Positions 1 through 5,976 of a DNA stretch of 5,976 nt are shown piece by piece; within the stretch, counting starts at the first letter, position 1; each line of letters starts with the position of its first letter. Source of the stretch: Sphingobacterium sp. (lineage in GTDB: Bacteria > Bacteroidota > Bacteroidia > Sphingobacteriales > Sphingobacteriaceae); contig JASLCA010000152.1 of assembly GCA_030146225.1 (NCBI GenBank), positions 1-5,976 of the forward strand, in the 5' to 3' direction. The position numbers and the translations under genes are program-made. The notes beneath the pieces were generated by a model that was not told the DNA's origin, made no database searches, and saw only the letters and a list, made by a program, of their open reading frames with translations.

Positions 1-2248
1 TATTTCCATCAATTCCGGAACTTTTCATACGGCCTACATTGGCAAATGGATTGGAAACAACGCCTACATATTCGGGCACTTGTACCCTTTGTTGGAAGAT
101 TCCGTTGCGCTGATCTTTGAAGATGTCTACTACAAAATCCACCTTCTTGTTAAAGAGTTTACCTTCAATCCCTAAGTTGGATTTAATTGCTTTTTCCCAC
201 GCCAGGTTGTCTGCTCCGATCCGCGTCTCCTGAATGGTTTCAATGTCTGGTACGCCCCATACACTTCCAGACCCTTGATTGGCCTTGGTTAAATAAGGGA
301 AGCGAATATCTGAGATCCGGTCATTTCCTACTGTACCATAGGAGGCTCTAATCTTAAAGTAATCCAACCATGGGGCTGCTGCTTGTACGGATTTATAGCC
401 CGTTGGCACCCAGCCTACTGCTAGGGATGGAAAGAAGCCATATTGTCTGCCTGGCTGAAAGTTTTCGGAACCGGTGTAGCCAAAGTTGACATCCATCAGG
501 TAGGTGTCCTTATAGCCATAGGTGAACCTACTGGATACACCTTGATAACGTAGTGGAATGGCACTCAGATTGCTCGTCGCATCATAGCTGTCTTTTGCAT
601 CACTGATATAGTAATAGATTAAGGCTGAGGTGCGGTGATCTGTATTAAATACTTGATCGTAATTGATGACTGACTCTAAGTGATATTTCCGGTATTGGCG
701 TGTAGATCGGCTGTAGGATGCTTTTTGCTCTTGTACGGTCTCTTGCATAATTAGGGAGCCATCCGAGGCGCGACCTAAAGCTCTATACAGGGCTGGCTGT
801 ACGCGACGACGCTCGGCAAAGTAACTGTGGATGTCATAGGCACCTTGAATGCGAAACTTTAAGCCATCAAGTACATCCTTAAGATCCTGATTAAGGACTA
901 ATGTGGTCTTGCCTTTGTAGATTTCGTCGGCAGCCTTACCTGTACGGTTTATCATAACGGATGGGGAAGAAAGGTAGCCCGATCCGAATGCAGGTAACAT
1001 CCCGTTTGAAAACTGTGTTGGAAGTGCTAAGGGGGTCAGTGAAGACTGTGCATCCCATATAAAGTCAGTATTGGCTAGGCCTGGCTGTGCTAGCTTGGAT
1101 AAAAACCCATCGGAACCTAAGAATACCTTGGTCGTTTTGGTCAGGTTAATATCTAGGTTAATTCTATAGTTAAAGGTGTTGAAGCCTACATTGGAGCTGT
1201 ACACACTGTTCTTGTCTACCTTATAGGCTGCGGTCTCACTCTTTCCGCCAAGGCTTAAAAAGTAGCGTGCAACTTCTGAACCACCGCGGCCACTTAAGTA
1301 ATAGCTTTGACGCCAGAAGTTCTTGTTTAGGATTTCTTCTTGCCAATCCACATCTGGGTACATATCTAAGTCTAGTCCATCTCGAATAATACCCATTTCG
1401 GTCTGATTGTATAGGGGGCTTTCGCCACGGACGACTGTTGCTTCGTTGGCTAGTAAGGCGTAATCGTAAGCGCCTAGGAATTTGGGTAAGCGCTTGAGTT
1501 GGGATAGGGTGGTATTGACTCTGGCTGTCAGTTGCATCCGATCTACTAGGCCTCTTTTGGTGGTTACTAGGATTACGCCATTTGCTCCACGTACTCCATA
1601 TACGGCTGTTGCTGAGGCGTCTTTCAGGATGGAGAAGCTTTCCACATCGGCTGCATCTATGGTGTTTAAATCGCCTTCTAATCCATCGATAAGCACCAAG
1701 GCACTGTTGTTCGCCCCAAATGTGCCAATCCCACGTATCCAAAATTCGGATATATTCTTCCCTGGCTCGCCGCTACCTAGTCTGGATATTACTCCAGCAG
1801 CTCGACCGCCTAGTAGGTTGGCTATGGAAGGGGAGGGCGCTTGTAGGTCTTTGACATCTACTGTGGTAATGGCACCTACGGAACTGATCTTACGCTGCAC
1901 ATTTCCTAAGCCCACGACGATAACTTCATCTACGTTGGTGGCATTGTCGGCGAGATTAATCAATAGGTTGTTACTGGACTCTACGGCTAAATGCTCGTAG
2001 GCTTCATAGCCTACATTGCTAAAGGCTACCTTGTCCCCATAGCTAGCTTTGATGCTGAATTTCCCTTGGGTATTGGTGGATGTTCCAATAGAGGGCTTGT
2101 CTTTTATATATACGGATACGCCTGAAACGGGATTGCTGTCCTTGTCCAGCACGGTACCCGATAGCGTTAACTCTTTCACTTGCTGTGCATAGGTCGTCGG
2201 TATGACAAAGCATAATGACAGCATGCACATAATCTGAATGAACTTCAT
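1..2248 (-). CDS. SusC/RagA-family TonB-linked outer-membrane transporter, C-terminus cut by window edge
   Basis: TonB-dependent outer-membrane channel of the SusC/RagA family, which normally imports oligosaccharides or peptides together with a SusD-type lipoprotein lid. The frame is open for 749 codons from the ATG at 2248 to the left edge; family members usually have about 1000-1100 residues, so roughly the last quarter is missing. Visible order: signal peptide at residues 1-21 (cleavage likely after TTYA); a CarboxypepD_reg-like domain at about 27-90; a TonB-box-like VDEVIVVG at 106-113; and a plug domain with the SusC signature LIDGLEGDLNTID at 186-198, continuing through SILKDASATAVYGVRGANG to TTKRG at 233. 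YPDVDW (297-302), FWRQSYYLSGRGG (311-323), LRYQG..SRFTYGYKDTYLMD..FGYTGSENF (566-597) and RASYGTVGNDRI (634-645) are conserved barrel segments. There is no STN domain before the carboxypeptidase-like domain, so direct FecR/sigma-factor signalling is unlikely. The start gives the lysine-containing signal-peptide n-region; no Shine-Dalgarno is evident, only an A/T-rich TAATAAA before the ATG. The gene lies 63 bases after the IPT/NHL lipoprotein gene and is probably co-transcribed with it. The substrate cannot be predicted. Confidence 0.97.
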   Translation of the reverse strand, partial: MKFIQIMCMLSLCFVIPTTYAQQVKELTLSGTVLDKDSNPVSGVSVYIKDKPSIGTSTNTQGKFSIKASYGDKVAFSNVGYEAYEHLAVESSNNLLINLADNATNVDEVIVVGLGNVQRKISSVGAITTVDVKDLQAPSPSIANLLGGRAAGVISRLGSGEPGKNISEFWIRGIGTFGANNSALVLIDGLEGDLNTIDAADVESFSILKDASATAVYGVRGANGVILVTTKRGLVDRMQLTARVNTTLSQLKRLPKFLGAYDYALLANEATVVRGESPLYNQTEMGIIRDGLDLDMYPDVDWQEEILNKNFWRQSYYLSGRGGSEVARYFLSLGGKSETAAYKVDKNSVYSSNVGFNTFNYRINLDINLTKTTKVFLGSDGFLSKLAQPGLANTDFIWDAQSSLTPLALPTQFSNGMLPAFGSGYLSSPSVMINRTGKAADEIYKGKTTLVLNQDLKDVLDGLKFRIQGAYDIHSYFAERRRVQPALYRALGRASDGSLIMQETVQEQKASYSRSTRQYRKYHLESVINYDQVFNTDHRTSALIYYYISDAKDSYDATSNLSAIPLRYQGVSSRFTYGYKDTYLMDVNFGYTGSENFQPGRQYGFFPSLAVGWVPTGYKSVQAAAPWLDYFKIRASYGTVGNDRISDIRFPYLTKANQGSGSVWGVPDIETIQETRIGADNLAWEKAIKSNLGIEGKLFNKKVDFVVDIFKDQRNGIFQQRVQVPEYVGVVSNPFANVGRMKSSGIDGN

Positions 2249-2311
2249 TTTATTAGATAGCTTTAATAATTTTTATGATTATTTATGGTCTTAATACATT
2301 TAGGGAAGGGC
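2249..2311 (-). other. short intergenic spacer between IPT/NHL gene and susC-like gene
   Basis: This 63-base A/T-rich gap has no terminator-like hairpin; only a weak AATAAT/ATTATT pairing is visible. No TAnnTTTG promoter match is seen. The simplest reading is that the two flanking genes share a transcript and the spacer holds only the A/T-rich translation initiation region of the transporter gene. This is inference from spacing and the absence of signals. Confidence 0.5.
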
Positions 2312-3649
2312 TTATTCTATCACTAGCTTACGTATACGGGCATTGCTCCAATCCGCGATATATATATCCCCCTGCTCGTTGACAGCTACTCCCCATGGTT
2401 GATTAAACAAGGACTCTACTGGCCCGCCATCTTTGTATCCAGCTGTGCCGGGCTGTCCTGCTACCGTCGTTACAATGTTGTCTGCGGAGACCATACGTAT
2501 ACAATGATTGCCGTAGTCAGCGACAAACATGTTTCCGCTATTGTCAAATTTGATGTCCTTTGGGTAGTTGAATAAGGCATCTGCTAATGGCCCATCTCTA
2601 AAGCCACTTCCGCCTGGTGCATTTAAGCGTTTAAAGCCACCTGTGCCTTTTGGATCTCTTAAGTCTAAGACCGAAATCCCTTGTCTAAACTCGGTAGGGG
2701 TAGCGTTGGAGTGTAAGGTAATATACAAGAGGTATGGCTTTGCCGGGTTTATGGCTTGTCCATATTGTGAACCATAAGGACCTTGGTGTACGATGGTTGC
2801 CTCAAAGGTTTCTGGATTTATCTTAGCAATCTTTCCATCTCTATAGCGGGTGTACAGGTGCCCGTCATAGGGACAAAATGTAATAAAGTTTTTATAACGA
2901 TCGGCATCTACAATGGAGCTTAGATCGGAAGGGGAGAACTTGGCATTGCGCTGACGTGGATACCATGCTTCTCTGGGGTCAAAGGTAAAGATTACCTCCT
3001 TGGTAGATTCATGGGCTGCGGTAAGCATGCCTGTAGCACGATCCACGGTAAGTCCATTGGCAAATAGAATACGGGCGGCTGCTTCAGATTCAATTAAGGG
3101 CGTGACAATGTTTTGCTGTTCATTGATCCTGGCTACCCCAAATGTTGCTGGGCTTCCTCCATCACGCCAAGACATAAAGATATTGCCTTCAGCATCTAAG
3201 TCTAGGTACTTGCCATATACTTCGGCTTCTGATAATACCCCTGGTTTAAAGTTTTTCTTGCCATTTCCAGTTACGGTGCTTACCTGGGCCTGTGTATGGT
3301 AGGTAAAGTTGTTGTCATAGATGACGGAGTCTTTCCCGATCACAATGGAGATACGAGGATCAGCTCCTGGAAGTCTTGGTACGATAGCATAGATGCGACT
3401 GCCGTTAGAGGAGATAATAGAGGCCTTTGCATTGTTGAAATACACCTTGATCTTACTTGCATCGGATCCAAAGTTTTCTCCATCTAGTAGGATCTTGTCT
3501 CGTGCGCCCCCTTCGGTTGGATAGAAGGAGGAAAGTACTATCGCCTTGTTGGGATCATGTACTGTACCAGCGAGCTCACTTTTGCTATCACATCCGGAGA
3601 AACAAAATATTGTTCCCAAGAAAGAAGCTAACAATAGGTAGCGATTCAT
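2312..3649 (-). CDS. IPT/TIG-domain, NHL-repeat lipoprotein; candidate surface ligand-binding protein of a SusC/D system
   Basis: Complete 445-residue predicted lipoprotein. Residues 1-20 form a type II signal peptide ending in the lipobox FSGC, with lipidation expected at Cys20. Residues about 36-117 look like an IPT/TIG immunoglobulin-like domain (FYPTEGGARDKILLDGENFG followed by beta-strand-like segments ending NFTY). The rest looks like a beta-propeller. Clear NHL repeats occur at about 349-398 (FRDGPLADALFNYPKDIKFD, then GNMFVADYGNHCIRMV) and 404-441 (YKDGGPVESLFNQPWGVAVN, then GDIYIADWSNARIRKL). A more diverged one lies at about 138-175 (YLDLDAEGNIFMSW). The stretch 180-345 shows no motif I can name, but would fit further diverged blades. 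Proteins of this architecture are common beside SusC/SusD pairs, and a surface glycan- or ligand-binding role is inferred from that. No catalytic motif is visible, and NHL repeats also occur in enzymes. It is the first gene after the 3650-3974 junction, directly ahead of the susC-like gene. The ATG at 3649 is chosen because it starts the signal peptide. Confidence 0.9.
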   Translation of the reverse strand: MNRYLLLASFLGTIFCFSGCDSKSELAGTVHDPNKAIVLSSFYPTEGGARDKILLDGENFGSDASKIKVYFNNAKASIISSNGSRIYAIVPRLPGADPRISIVIGKDSVIYDNNFTYHTQAQVSTVTGNGKKNFKPGVLSEAEVYGKYLDLDAEGNIFMSWRDGGSPATFGVARINEQQNIVTPLIESEAAARILFANGLTVDRATGMLTAAHESTKEVIFTFDPREAWYPRQRNAKFSPSDLSSIVDADRYKNFITFCPYDGHLYTRYRDGKIAKINPETFEATIVHQGPYGSQYGQAINPAKPYLLYITLHSNATPTEFRQGISVLDLRDPKGTGGFKRLNAPGGSGFRDGPLADALFNYPKDIKFDNSGNMFVADYGNHCIRMVSADNIVTTVAGQPGTAGYKDGGPVESLFNQPWGVAVNEQGDIYIADWSNARIRKLVIE

Positions 3650-3662
3650 TGCATAATTGTTT

Positions 3663-3702
3663 TAAGTTAATATTTGTGTTTGATGCCGCAATATTAACCT
3701 TA
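3663..3702 (-). repeat. inverted repeat in the leader of the IPT/NHL gene
   Basis: GTTAATATT (3666-3674) and AATATTAAC (3690-3698) form a perfect 9-bp inverted repeat with a 15-base loop. Flanking TAA (3663-3665) and TTA (3700-3702) extend the stem by 3 bp across one unpaired C at 3699. In the minus-strand transcript this would be a stem-loop ending 13 bases before the ATG at 3649, next to the ribosome entry site. It could modulate translation or be a DNA-level protein site. The arms are nearly all A/T in an A/T-rich region, so chance is a real alternative. Confidence 0.45.
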
Positions 3703-3740
3703 CAATATGTCTTTGATATTAACTATAAGTTAGCTTTCGG

Positions 3741-3785
3741 GTTATTTATTAGACTAAAATATAGGGAAACAAATAATAAATTAAC
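3741..3785 (-). repeat. A/T-rich imperfect inverted repeat around a possible -10-like element
   Basis: GTTATTTATTA (3741-3751) pairs with TAATAAATTAAC (3774-3785): 11 bp with one bulged base, around a 22-base centre. The centre holds, on the minus strand, TATATTTT (3763-3756), the nearest in-register match to the Bacteroidetes TAnnTTTG -7 motif. If transcription starts near there, the palindrome could be an operator. All but two of the paired positions are A/T, so this is a weak observation. Confidence 0.3.
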
Positions 3786-3907
3786 ATTTATCACTTTATT
3801 AAAATTTTAAGCTTAGTCTGGGTATCGTTTAGGATGTTGTTTTGTCTGGCTATATTTTCTTTAATTGTTAATCTCTTTATTACTCTTCGCTAGGGATTGG
3901 GATGTAT

Positions 3908-3956
3908 TTAATAATGTAAAAGACAATCTTAAGAGGCTTGTCTTTTACATTATTAA
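3908..3956 (-). terminator. strong hairpin terminator after the PKD-like lipoprotein gene
   Basis: A perfect 19-bp inverted repeat (3908-3926 and 3938-3956, arm TTAATAATGTAAAAGACAA) encloses an 11-base loop. It starts 18 bases after the TAG stop of the lipoprotein gene. On the minus strand the core reads AAAAGACAA, loop, TTGTCTTTT: a GACAA/TTGTC stem preceded by an A-tract and followed by a U-tract, as in intrinsic terminators. The A-tract and U-tract pair with each other, so the element is symmetric and could also stop transcription from the other strand. Position and shape argue for the end of the right-hand operon. It could also stabilise the mRNA 3' end. Confidence 0.85.
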
Positions 3957-3974
3957 TCTCTTCTGCTGGGTTGT

Positions 3975-5495
3975 CTACTCGGCTAAAAATATATCCACAA
4001 CTTTGTTTGTTACATTTTTTAGTTCATGGATAAGCTTTTTCGTGTTTACATCGTAGACTAGGATACTTCCTTTTAATCTTTCGTTGGAGCTTGGATCGTA
4101 TGTACAAATAAATAATCTAGGAGATATGCTGTTACTCGAAGTGATCTGATATTTTAGTGCTGTGATAGCCCCTAAGCTGGCGTCTACATCTAGATAGGGC
4201 GTGAAATTCAAGCTGACTAAAGATGATTTATATATTTTGCTTTTAATAGCTAGGTAGGCATCTCCTATGTGGTTTTCGAAGATGGACATGGGCGCTCCAC
4301 TGCTTAAGCCTGGTAGGCTTTGCACACCTAAATATGTCAATATGGGCAAATAGGGTTGAGCATAAGCTGCATTGAAATCGGAGAGATGAATGCTATTATC
4401 CTTTATGGTAAAGACTTTGCTATTAAGCAACTCGGTGCTATTGACATAGGAGCTATAGGAGCTGGCTATTCTATGTCCGTCGAATAGTCCTGTAGGGCTT
4501 TCAATGTCTAATACCCGATCCAATAAGCCCCTATTGTATACGATTCCTATTGAAGGATCTGAGTTTGGATAGGCGGATAGTAACTTAAAGGTCGAACTTA
4601 GCAAGTCAAAGCCTATTAGGGAGCGAATACCACTAAATCTATTTGCATCCCCAATTAATGCATCGTCTAATCTATAGTCTGCTGTATTATCAAATAGCAG
4701 CGAATGCCGAAAGAGGTTGTTTTCGTCATAAAAGGCTATTCTACCGTTGCTGATAAAATAGGTTCTTCCAATGCCTTTTAAGTCAACATGGGATGGGTTG
4801 AATTCATATTCATTGCCCCAACTCCCCATGTAAGAGTTTTTGTCAAAAAAACGTACTGGCGCATATCGAGTGAGGTCCGCAAGTACTACGCTGTATTGTC
4901 CTTCTTTGGAGAGGATGTACACTTCCCACCTATAATCATCGGGGCCGCTGTTGTATTTTCTAACTCCATTCATTCGCAAAGGGTACTTGCCAAACTTAGT
5001 GCCGTTAATATTATCTGAGTTTGTGATGAAATTAAGATCGTCTGATACGGCCTTAAAGCTTAAAATCGTATTGTGATTGTCATCTTCATTTAAGAAGAAG
5101 TAGCCTCTTCCGTAGGGGGATGTTACATTTACAGCAAAGGCCTTTTTATATTGTAAACCTGTATTATGATCTATTAGGACAAACTGTGCTTGATACAAGG
5201 CTATTGGAAGATCAATGGTTAGGTCTAAATTCTTGTTTTTAGAAACGGTATCTTTCTCTATAATCCAAAGGTAGGATATGTTGGGATTACTGTCCTCGAA
5301 GAGGCTATTAATTCGAGGTTCTATTTTAAGCTGCTGACCAAATAAGACATCATAATTTTTATTACTGCCTTCTCCAGTTTTAATATCTATAATGGTATAG
5401 CTGTTGACTTTTATGTAATCGTAATTTCCTAAATCCTTTGAACAAGACGCTAGGATTGCTATTAGGATTAAATATATTATTAGTTGCTTTTTCAT
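3975..5495 (-). CDS. PKD-like-family lipoprotein of a SusC/D-type operon
   Basis: Complete 506-residue predicted lipoprotein. Residues 1-18 are a type II signal peptide (MKKQ, hydrophobic stretch, lipobox LASC), with lipidation at Cys18. The mature N terminus SKDLGNYDY (19-27) is typical of the Bacteroidota PKD-like lipoprotein family found after susD and DUF4843 genes. An immunoglobulin/PKD-like fold is likely at about 30-126 (FGQQLKIEP, YLWIIEKDTVSKNKNLDLTI, QYKKAFAVNVTSPYGRG). The remainder, from GYFFLNED at 131, looks like a beta-propeller, ending in the blade-like KGSILVYDVNTKKLIHELKNVTNKVVDIFL (475-504). An outer-membrane, probably surface-exposed, accessory binding role is inferred; no catalytic residues are recognisable. 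The ATG at 5495 lies two bases after the upstream DUF4843 stop, so translation is probably coupled. The gene ends in TAG followed by the 3908-3956 hairpin, so it appears to be the last gene of its operon. Its codons look more A/T-rich than those of the left-hand genes. Confidence 0.93.
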   Translation of the reverse strand: MKKQLIIYLILIAILASCSKDLGNYDYIKVNSYTIIDIKTGEGSNKNYDVLFGQQLKIEPRINSLFEDSNPNISYLWIIEKDTVSKNKNLDLTIDLPIALYQAQFVLIDHNTGLQYKKAFAVNVTSPYGRGYFFLNEDDNHNTILSFKAVSDDLNFITNSDNINGTKFGKYPLRMNGVRKYNSGPDDYRWEVYILSKEGQYSVVLADLTRYAPVRFFDKNSYMGSWGNEYEFNPSHVDLKGIGRTYFISNGRIAFYDENNLFRHSLLFDNTADYRLDDALIGDANRFSGIRSLIGFDLLSSTFKLLSAYPNSDPSIGIVYNRGLLDRVLDIESPTGLFDGHRIASSYSSYVNSTELLNSKVFTIKDNSIHLSDFNAAYAQPYLPILTYLGVQSLPGLSSGAPMSIFENHIGDAYLAIKSKIYKSSLVSLNFTPYLDVDASLGAITALKYQITSSNSISPRLFICTYDPSSNERLKGSILVYDVNTKKLIHELKNVTNKVVDIFLAE

Positions 5496-5497
5496 GT

Positions 5498-5976
5498 TTA
5501 AAATTGATAAGGTATGCTGACTCTTGGGTTTGCCGGGTCTCCGCCTTCATAGACAAGGTTTTTTTCGAAGTATTCCTTTAGTTGACTGATAAATACAAAG
5601 GTGCTTGGGTACCATCCTTGATGTGCACGGCTAGGCATGTTTTTATAATTATAGGTGTAATTCATATAGCCGTCAGCTTTCTCATGATAGATAATGGACC
5701 AAATCTGGTACTTCTCTTGGGAGTAGGGACCAAATACTGACTCCCAGGTTGTCCACCAGTCGGGCTTGAGCAGTATATTTGAGACATCAATTTTGATTTT
5801 TTGATTGTTAATATAGCCTTGATCAAAATGCTTATTTGGCTGTAATTTAATCGTTAGCCGCTTGGCTTTTATCCGCAAGGCATCGTGCTTGCTCAACACT
5901 AATACTAAGGAGTCAGTAAACTGGTTTTTTCTGATAATGTTATGGCTTATTTTGTAATGCACTGGTTCTAGCGTAC
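5498..5976 (-). CDS. DUF4843-family protein, N-terminus cut by window edge
   Basis: The C-terminal 158 residues are visible; the frame is open to the right edge (first full codon at 5974-5972, reading TLEPVHYKI). Family members are typically lipoproteins of roughly 230-260 residues encoded between susD and the PKD-like lipoprotein gene, so the signal peptide and first domain part lie outside. Matches to the family by recall are EPVHYKI at the start, the IIRKNQFTDSLVLVLSKHDALRIKAKRLTI region (13-42), and the VSNILLKPDWW..WESVFGPYSQEKYQ segment (64-90). The end, RVSIPYQF, is also family-like. A GTG at 5962 could serve as a start, but it falls inside the conserved segment, so it is not the true start. 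The molecular function of DUF4843 is not established; an accessory role at the outer membrane beside a SusC/SusD pair is inferred from context. The TAA stop is two bases from the next ATG. Confidence 0.88.
   Translation of the reverse strand, partial: TLEPVHYKISHNIIRKNQFTDSLVLVLSKHDALRIKAKRLTIKLQPNKHFDQGYINNQKIKIDVSNILLKPDWWTTWESVFGPYSQEKYQIWSIIYHEKADGYMNYTYNYKNMPSRAHQGWYPSTFVFISQLKEYFEKNLVYEGGDPANPRVSIPYQF

Larger units (their letters stand above)
3650..3974. other. 325-base gene-free junction between two transcription units
   Basis: This region separates the end of the right-hand operon (stop codon at 3975-3977) from the start of the left-hand unit (ATG at 3649). It contains the strong terminator hairpin at 3908-3956, then about 258 bases of very A/T-rich putative promoter and leader with two imperfect inverted repeats (3741-3785 and 3663-3702). 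I looked on the minus strand for the Bacteroidetes primary promoter (TTTG-type -33, TAnnTTTG -7). Only near misses were found: TATTATTTG at 3778-3770 has one base too many between TA and TTTG, and TATATTTT at 3763-3756 lacks the final G. Neither has a convincing upstream TTG element. The short open frames in this stretch look like no protein family, and no tRNA or other RNA gene was recognised. Confidence 0.75.

Noticed and set aside
1236..1742. 168-codon minus-strand open frame inside the susC-like gene
   Set aside because: It is in a different frame from the transporter, whose frame is uninterrupted with family motifs throughout. Its Arg/Trp/Ser-rich translation looks like an out-of-frame product, so it is not evidence for a frameshift.
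1482..2000. 172-codon open frame on the plus strand
   Set aside because: It lies antisense to the well-conserved plug domain of the susC-like gene and resembles no known protein. It is an expected shadow of that gene's codon bias.
2043..2228. 61-codon minus-strand open frame near the susC-like start
   Set aside because: It overlaps the signal peptide and first domain of the transporter in another frame, with no family resemblance.
3770..3778. TATTATTTG as a Bacteroidetes -7 promoter element
   Set aside because: The spacing within the motif is off by one base and no TTG element occurs at the proper distance upstream. It is mentioned only as a near miss.
3457..3810. 117-codon plus-strand open frame spanning the start of the IPT/NHL gene and its leader
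   Set aside because: It is half antisense to the lipoprotein signal region and half A/T-rich non-coding DNA, with no recognisable domain.
3650..3974. CRISPR array, tRNA, riboswitch or mobile-element end in the junction
   Set aside because: There is only one copy of each inverted repeat, no cloverleaf, no recognised riboswitch core, and no transposase or target-site duplication.
3865..4056. 63-codon plus-strand open frame with a hydrophobic translation
   Set aside because: It runs through the terminator hairpin and the antisense of the PKD-like gene end. The hydrophobicity follows from T-rich DNA.
5498..5962. GTG at 5962 as the true start of the DUF4843 gene
   Set aside because: The frame stays open to the window edge, the GTG falls within a conserved family segment, and no signal peptide follows it.

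Overview
The window looks like chromosomal DNA from a Bacteroidota bacterium, most likely Sphingobacteriaceae-like (Pedobacter or Sphingobacterium type). That is inferred from gene families, since no marker gene is present. The evidence is a SusC/RagA TonB-linked transporter, a DUF4843 protein and a PKD-like-family lipoprotein, two typical lipoprotein signal peptides, and A/T-rich leaders without clear Shine-Dalgarno sequences. All four genes lie on the minus strand, so transcription runs from high to low coordinates.

Right part (about 3975-5976): this is the distal end of one SusC/SusD-type nutrient-uptake operon. It holds the C-terminal 158 residues of a DUF4843 protein, cut by the window edge. 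After a 2-base gap comes a complete 506-residue PKD-like-family lipoprotein. The usual family order (susC, susD, DUF4843, PKD-like) suggests the transporter pair lies just beyond the right edge. A perfect 19-bp hairpin (3908-3956), 18 bases past the lipoprotein stop, looks like the operon's terminator.

Middle (3650-3974): a 325-base gene-free region holds the terminator and then the putative leader of the next unit. The leader contains two A/T-rich inverted repeats, and no good match to the Bacteroidetes TTTG/TAnnTTTG promoter was found.

Left part (1-3649): a second uptake unit begins here. Its first gene encodes a lipoprotein with an IPT/TIG domain and NHL repeats, a candidate surface ligand-binding protein. 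After 63 bases comes a SusC-family outer-membrane transporter, complete at its N terminus (749 codons) and cut by the left edge. A SusD partner is expected beyond position 1 but cannot be seen.

Together the window is a junction between two outer-membrane uptake systems in tandem on one strand. No degradative enzyme, regulator, mobile element, CRISPR array or RNA gene was seen. The substrate of neither system can be read from this sequence. The proteins belong to known families. The less ordinary points are the order of the second unit, with the binding-protein candidate ahead of susC, the structured junction, and the difference in base composition between the two units.
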